Under the pieces are notes generated by a model. It had not been told where the DNA came from. It was given only the letters and a program-made list of their open reading frames with translations, and did no database searches. Below, in pieces: positions 58,321 to 64,000 of a DNA stretch of 64,000 bases (position 1 is its first letter; each line of letters opens with the position of its first letter). Where the stretch lies: positions 19,887,292-19,951,291 of the forward strand of contig NC_054751.1 in assembly GCF_018143015.1 (NCBI RefSeq), given 5' to 3'. This DNA comes from Lytechinus variegatus. Lineage: Eukaryota; Echinodermata; Echinoidea; Temnopleuroida; Toxopneustidae. Position numbers and translations under genes: made by a program.

Positions 58321-61260
58321 AAATATTCTCCTGAGAGAAATTCAAGCAAAATGAATGAAATGTTGTGAATATTATTCTCCTGAGAGAAATATAAGCAAAA
58401 TGAATGAAACGTTGTGAATATTATTCTCCTGAGAGAAATATAAGCAAAATGAATGAAATGTTGTGAATATTATTCTCCTGAGAGAAATATAAGCAAAATG
58501 AATGAAATGTTGTGAATATTATTCTCCTGAGAGAAATATAAGCAAAATGAATGAAATGTTGTGAATATTATTGATGTATGTTACTCATAGGGTGTACATC
58601 TGCTGACAATGTAGTGGGAGAAATGTAAGGCGAATCCCCTTGTAATGATTAAAACCAATTAATATCAAATGTCATTAATGAATATCGCTGATAGACGCGA
58701 CTGAACACCCAGCACACAGAAAATTGTTTTTAACTTTAAAATGTAAAAAAAATGAAAAAAAATACATGTATGAAGGAGGAAAGATGAGGGTTGCTTTAAA
58801 TATACTACATGTATATGTAAATATATGTCGTGATCATTGGCAGATGTAATAGAGTTTTTTTAATTTCATTACTTACGGGGAAGAAGGGAACTGCACAGGG
58901 TTGGCGATTTTTTTTATTAAAAAAAAAAAAATATCGGATTTTTTTAAATTTAAATCGGATTTGATTTAAATCAGATTTTTTTTATTTTTTAAAAGTTCCT
59001 TTTAAAAAAAGGGTAATTATCCCCCCCTTACTCTTACAATGACATCAATATTGATGTTATACATTTCACCCCTAATATTGTTCTTAACCACATATTTTGT
59101 AATTAAAATCCAGTAAAAATGGACAATTAAAAATAAATTTGAGGAATCATGTATCTGAACTTAATTCTATCATACATAGGCCTATGAAGGAATATTCCAT
59201 AGGGAATTCCCAGTGAGTAGAGAAAATTCCCCTCTGGGATTTTTCATTCAAATATTTTCAAATCCAAGAGAAAAAATCCCTTATCAAAACTGCCAACGAA
59301 CCCTTTGCCAATTACTAGTATTCATGTATATTGTAAGAGAAATAATTCAAATCAATGATTTTGTTTTCAATTAGTCACAGCTTTACAATAGTCAAGGAGA
59401 GACTACAACTGTACTGTATATGTTTAGGATCTTTTTAGTTTGATAAAAAGCTCTTCTCTTGCTACAGATATAGATGCAAAACTCTCAGTTTTGGAGAACA
59501 ATATAAGAGATAGCTTAGTCAAAGGGTGACTATACTACATTGTGTTACTGTGATTTTTTACTTTAATCTACAATTTTTATTTCCATATTCTCTACAAAAA
59601 AATCTGTTTGATCCATGAAGTATGAAAAAAAATCTACTTACTTTTAACTTAAAGGATAAAAACTGCAAAACTGCTTAAATTACAACATACACTTACAAAA
59701 AGAAGTATTTTATTTTAAATGAGACACAGCTTACAACTGCCAATGATTGTAACTGCATCTTAACATTTAAATGCAGTGTTAAATGTTTATTCTGAGTTTT
59801 GCAAATTGTTGTTATAGAGCTCTTTCCATTATTACATGCAGATACAAAACTTCCATTATTTGTAGCACTGAACATAAAATGGGCTGCAGTGACTTAAAAG
59901 GTTTATAAGAGAAAGCTTTTCTCAACAGTCCAATTATGACTGTACTACATTATGTTAATGTAATTTTTATAATTATGTTATTTAAAACATCAAATGTATG
60001 ATAAATGTAACAATACGAAATAAGAGGCATGTTAAATGTGTTGATTACATGCAGGTATCATTTTTTTATTTTACATGACAGAAGTATAGTTATGTGTATA
60101 GGCGAAGGATCAAAACTGGAAAACTGCCAACAAACCTTTTCTCATTGACTTTTATATATTTTTTTTAAACTGCTCTCTGAAAAGTCTTTGGATTATGTGA
60201 AAACTTTATGTTAAGAAAGAAATTGACTAATAATAACTGACAAAGAATGTAAAATTTCAGAAGAAAAACTCGACATAATTTACAAAAAATGAGTACCTAT
60301 TGACAACATACATCTGTAGTTTTTAAGGAATTACCTGATTTTATTAATTTGATTTTAATTTGTTTTAAGTAGATATGAAGACTTTGTTGATCTTTTGTTG
60401 ATATAAAGTTAATTCGAAGTTTTTCAGTTGACTTGAAGAATTAAAACTGCATTGAATAAATACTTTGTCCATGATTTGTACATTTTTCAATGGAAGTGAT
60501 TTAAATCAATGATTTTTTTAAAAAAAAATCATGGTGATTTAAATCGCGATTTAAATCACGATTTAAATCAACGTGATTTAAATCCGCCAACCCTGGAACT
60601 GCACCTATAGTAGTAGCTCAAACGCACAGTAAAATCTCCTGCCATATAGGTCCAAGATTGTCTTGATATAATTATGATACATTTATATCAATATGCATGT
60701 ATAATATATAAGTTTTCTATAAATATTGTAAATCTAAATTTTATAAATATGGTAATTTGTATCTAGTTGAAAAGAAAAGAATGTTTGGATACATACTACT
60801 AATTTTTGTGTTTCTGGGCTAAGTATAGTGAAGTTTGAAATCTGTGAAATAAGTAATGGCTTCTTTTTATGATTAACACCAATTAAGATCAAATGTATAC
60901 AGTATATTACGGAAAGACGCGAAAGAACATACAGCACAAAGAAAAATTGATTTTTATTTTAAAATGTTTAGAAAATATTATTAAGGAAATATAACTGTTA
61001 AGACATTTTTGTAATAGAAATTATCTTTTACAATAATCACTGGCAAATGTATATATAACAATTTCTTTATTTCATTTCCCAACTATTTTTTGCCATACAT
61101 CCATGCGTCCATGTGCGTAAGGATTGCCTTGATATATCCTTTGAATAAAATTATTTCAATTTTTGTGAATATATGATTTAAGGATATGACAATTATTTGG
61201 ATCACATGCTTGTAAGCATTGCGGTATGAAATCTTGTAATTAGTAAACAGAAAATCATTT
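58321..61260. repeat. 1.1 kb tandem duplication, copy 2, expanded by an insertion
   Basis: Repeats the landmarks of copy 1 in the same order: minisatellite 58325-58570, GGGTGTACATCTGCTGACAATG at 58589, then (after the 1.7 kb element) CCTATAGTAGTAGCTCAAACGC at 60603, GACGCGAAAG at 60917, and TGCCATACATCC at about 61090. No coding region is recognisable in either copy. Confidence 0.8.
58896..60595. mobile_element. 1.7 kb hAT-like non-autonomous transposon with 8-bp target duplication
   Basis: Termini CAGGGTTGGCG and CGCCAACCCTG are perfect inverses. Sub-terminal ATTTAAATC words are repeated and inverted at both ends. GAACTGCA flanks it on both sides (58888-58895 and 60596-60603), and copy 1 of the duplication shows the single uninterrupted GAACTGCA. 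An 8-bp duplication with CAGGGTT-type ends is characteristic of hAT transposons. No transposase frame. Confidence 0.9.
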
Positions 61261-61492
61261 ATTGTATAGTGGGTGTATACTAAAGGATTTTTAATTCATA
61301 AGTAAAAAAAAATGTTGCATTCTCGGTATGGAACCACAGGACCGGTGCTACGAGGGGCATGGGTGCAACCTATGCTTTGTGATTTTTAAAGTAGTGACAA
61401 ACTGAAAGGGGGAAGGGAGGAAGGGAGGAATGAAAGAATAGTATAAAAAGGAGAGATTTGAAAATGAAATGGGACGTCATAATTTGGTAACC

Positions 61493-63680
61493 CCTGTTAC
61501 ACCCACAAATGTAATAATCGCCCACAAATGTAATAACGCCCACAAATGTAATAACACTTTACCCACAAATGTAATAACGCCCACAAATGTAATAACACTT
61601 TACCCACAAATGTAATAATTTTTGATCGCCCACAAATGTAATAACACTTTACCCACAAATGTAATAACGCCCACAAATGTAATAACACTTTACCCACAAA
61701 TGTAATAATGCACTTTACCCACAAATGTAATAATGACTTTACCTACAAATGTAATGAATTTGAAATGATTTTTGGCGAATTCGTTCTAAACTAATATCCT
61801 ATAGTAATGCGTTCATATAGCACAAAAATTCAAAGTCTTTTTTCCAGACCCGGTTAATGAAATATTACAGTACAAGTCCAAGTCTTTTTCCAGACCCGGT
61901 TTTTCAAAATTGTAATATACGTCCAAAGTCTTTTTACCAGACCCGGTTGTTTCAAAATTATAATATACGTCCAAAGTCTTTTTTCCAGACCCGGTTAATT
62001 CAAAAATTATAATGCAAGTCCAAAGTCTTTTTTTCAGACCCGGTCGTTTCAAAAGTTATATTATACGTCGGTGAGGGGTAAAGACAACACTCTAAGCCCA
62101 AGCATTTTAAGTGGGTTTAATTTTGAAGATTGGTCTCAGCTGTCATCTTTTTCAATATTTCTTTATCTTTTAAATAACCGGGTCCAGACGAAAGACTAAG
62201 CATAATACTCGTGTTATTCCACAAGAATAAGAATATGAGTCTTTTGTTTTTAGGATTGTTTAAATCATTTTTAAATCACCGGGTCTGGAATAAAGACAAC
62301 GCTCTAAACATGTGCTTTTCTACATGCATGGTCTTAATTTGGAGGATTGTTGGTTCTTAGATTCGTTGTTGGGGGTTGAGTTTTATTGATTTTTTATTCC
62401 TGAAATAATTGTGTCTGGAGGAAAGTCGATCTTCGACAATCGGTCTTCATGTTGTTCCACAGTAATTAGATTATTGGGTATTCGTTTTAGAATATTTGTA
62501 AAAACTATTTTATTTTTCAAATAGTAACCAAGTCTGGAGAAAGGATGTCTGCTTTACCCACGCGTTATTACAATGTTTTGTAGGGGTAGTAGTATTATTT
62601 AAAAAAAAGACATATTTTTACTGGGTGAAACTTTGGAAATTTGGTCTTAGATTCGAAGTTTTTCAGTTACTTTTTTTAATAGCCGGGTCTGGAGGAAAGA
62701 GTACGTTTTAAAATCGTGTTATTCCACGAGAATAAGAATATAAGGTCTTATGTTAGAAGATTTTTTTTCGTAACTGTTTTAGGTCTGGAATAAAGACAAC
62801 ACTCTAAACCTCTTTTAAAACAGGTTCTTAGGTTGAAGGTTTGTTTGGTCTTAGACTTTGATTTTTTTTAATTCTTACTATTAGCGTTTTTTTAAAGAAA
62901 AAAATGGTCGGGCTGAAAGACTACGCTATATCCAGCATTAATAAGATTATGGGGTCTTTATACTGTTTTTAAACTGTTATTCATAATGTTCAAATAACAG
63001 GTAACCGGGTCTGGAGAAAAGACTACGCTTGATTCTCAATTTACTCTAAGCGCATATATTCACAATATACACCGTATTAGTTGAAACAACAACAAAGACA
63101 TTAATTCCACCAGTTTTAATTAACTGGGTCTGGAGAAAAGACTAAGCTCTATTCCCCTTTTTCCACAGGAATATCATTATCGTATCTTAGTTTGGACTTA
63201 TATTATAAATTTTGAAATAACTGGGTCAGGAAAAAGACTTTGGACTTATTAAAATTCTTGAAACAACCGGGTCTGGAAAAAAGACTTTGGATTTATATTA
63301 TATTTTTTTAAACATCCGGGTCTGGAAAAAAGACTTTGGATTTATATTATAATCTTTTAAACAACCGGGTCTGGAAGAAAGACTTTGGACTTGTACTTTG
63401 ATGTTTTATTAACCCGGTCTGAAAAAAGACTTTGCACTTTTGTGCTATATGAACGAATTACTATAGGATTTTAGTTTAGAACGGATTCGCCAAAAATCCC
63501 TTCAAATTTATTACATTTGTGGGTAAAGTCATTATTACATTTGTGGGCGATCAAAAATTATTACATTTGTGGGTAAAGTGTTATTACATTTGTGGGCGTT
63601 ATTACATTTGTGGGTAAAGTGTTATTACATTTGTGGGCGTTATTACATTTGTGGGCGTTATTACATTTGTGGGTGCAACA
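61493..63680. mobile_element. 2.2 kb foldback element made of two nested tandem-repeat modules
   Basis: The outer modules are about 12 copies of CCCACAAATGTAATAA at 61493-61760 and about 8 inverted copies of TTATTACATTTGTGGG at 63508-63672. Next inside come five AAAGTCTTTTTCCAGACCCGG units (61828-62050) facing inverted CCGGGTCTGGAAAAAAGACT units (63220-63435). Unique stretches GGCGAATTCGTTCTAAACTAA and TAGTTTAGAACGGATTCGCC also match. The middle (62190-63150) carries spaced CCGGGTCTGGA..AAAGACT copies in one orientation. No transposase. Short minus- and plus-strand frames here are repeat by-products. Confidence 0.85.
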
Positions 63681-63905
63681 ACCCCCCCCCATCACGATAT
63701 CATGGCGCCACCCATGGGAACCAACAGCTATTTTTTAACTGGATCTATATACCCAAGTGGCCGTGGATTCAGATTAGTTTCACATTTTTTTTCCTTCGTT
63801 CTTTCAATTATTCGTAATTGTATGAATATTACTTTGTTTTTTTTAATAGTGTACTTAGACGTATATCTCATGAATACTTTATTGGCGGGGAAAAAAATCA
63901 ACATT

Positions 63906-63936
63906 ATATATATATATTAAGAGAGAGAGAGAGAGA
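63906..63936. repeat. (TA)n(GA)n microsatellite
   Basis: A short TA tract directly followed by eight GA dinucleotides. No gene was seen between 63681 and the end of the window. Confidence 0.9.
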
Positions 63937-64000
63937 ACAATGGTATAGGCGTAGTTTAAATCATGGTTCCCCAGAGCTATCTACCCTTTGGAAAAATTGG

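Noticed and set aside
61493-63680. CRISPR-like array of short direct repeats
   Set aside because: The repeats are nearly contiguous without unique spacers of constant length, are inverted across a centre, and the host is an animal genome.

Overview
This window is AT-rich animal (eukaryotic) DNA: spliced genes with GT-AG introns, CR1/L2-like and other LINE remnants, tRNA-derived SINEs, many short inverted-repeat DNA transposons and large minisatellites. There are no bacterial operons and no ribosome-binding sites. The repeat style (elements with poly-C/poly-G ends, AGGTCA-bearing tandem arrays, FB-like foldback elements) together with a tandem CYP2-clan array and a membrane TRIM protein suggests a marine invertebrate deuterostome, most likely an echinoderm such as a sea urchin. 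That assignment is inference; no species-diagnostic gene is present.

Layout. 1-6.6 kb: a SINE, several non-autonomous DNA transposons, two (TA)n tracts and a short antisense scrap of a P450 exon. 6.7-38.3 kb: three tandem same-strand cytochrome P450 genes (CYP2 clan). Each has four exons of exactly 334, 608, 328 and 179 coding bases, giving 482 residues. Gene 1 (6737-11320) looks intact. Gene 2 (16465-29411) carries a one-base insertion in exon 1 and introns swollen by nested repeats: a 2.1 kb unit with twin 474-bp repeats and a perfect 193-bp palindrome, an AGGTCA-rich array, a Tc1/mariner-like element, and a foldback minisatellite split by a LINE. Gene 3 (32544-38315) is open throughout but has lost the C-helix tryptophan. 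38.3-53.1 kb: no recognisable gene; a roughly 3 kb tandem segmental duplication, a 154-bp minisatellite with a 462-bp higher-order period, and CACGAC-rich foldback elements with nested MITEs. 53.6-54.9 kb: a single-exon coding region for a RING/two-B-box/coiled-coil TRIM protein with a C-terminal membrane anchor, followed by decayed copies of its tail. 55-64 kb: another AGGTCA-type array, a 1.1 kb tandem duplication whose second copy holds a 1.7 kb hAT-like element, and a 2.2 kb foldback element built from two nested repeat modules.

The working content is therefore the P450 array (microsomal monooxygenases made by tandem duplication, now diverging or decaying) and one membrane-anchored TRIM E3 ligase. 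Paralogous introns, leaders and duplicated segments preserve empty sites for several transposon insertions, so insertion boundaries and relative order can be read directly. I found no clear novel coding system. The most unusual structures are the nested 17.5-19.6 kb unit with its palindrome, the DR1-bearing arrays, and the foldback elements.
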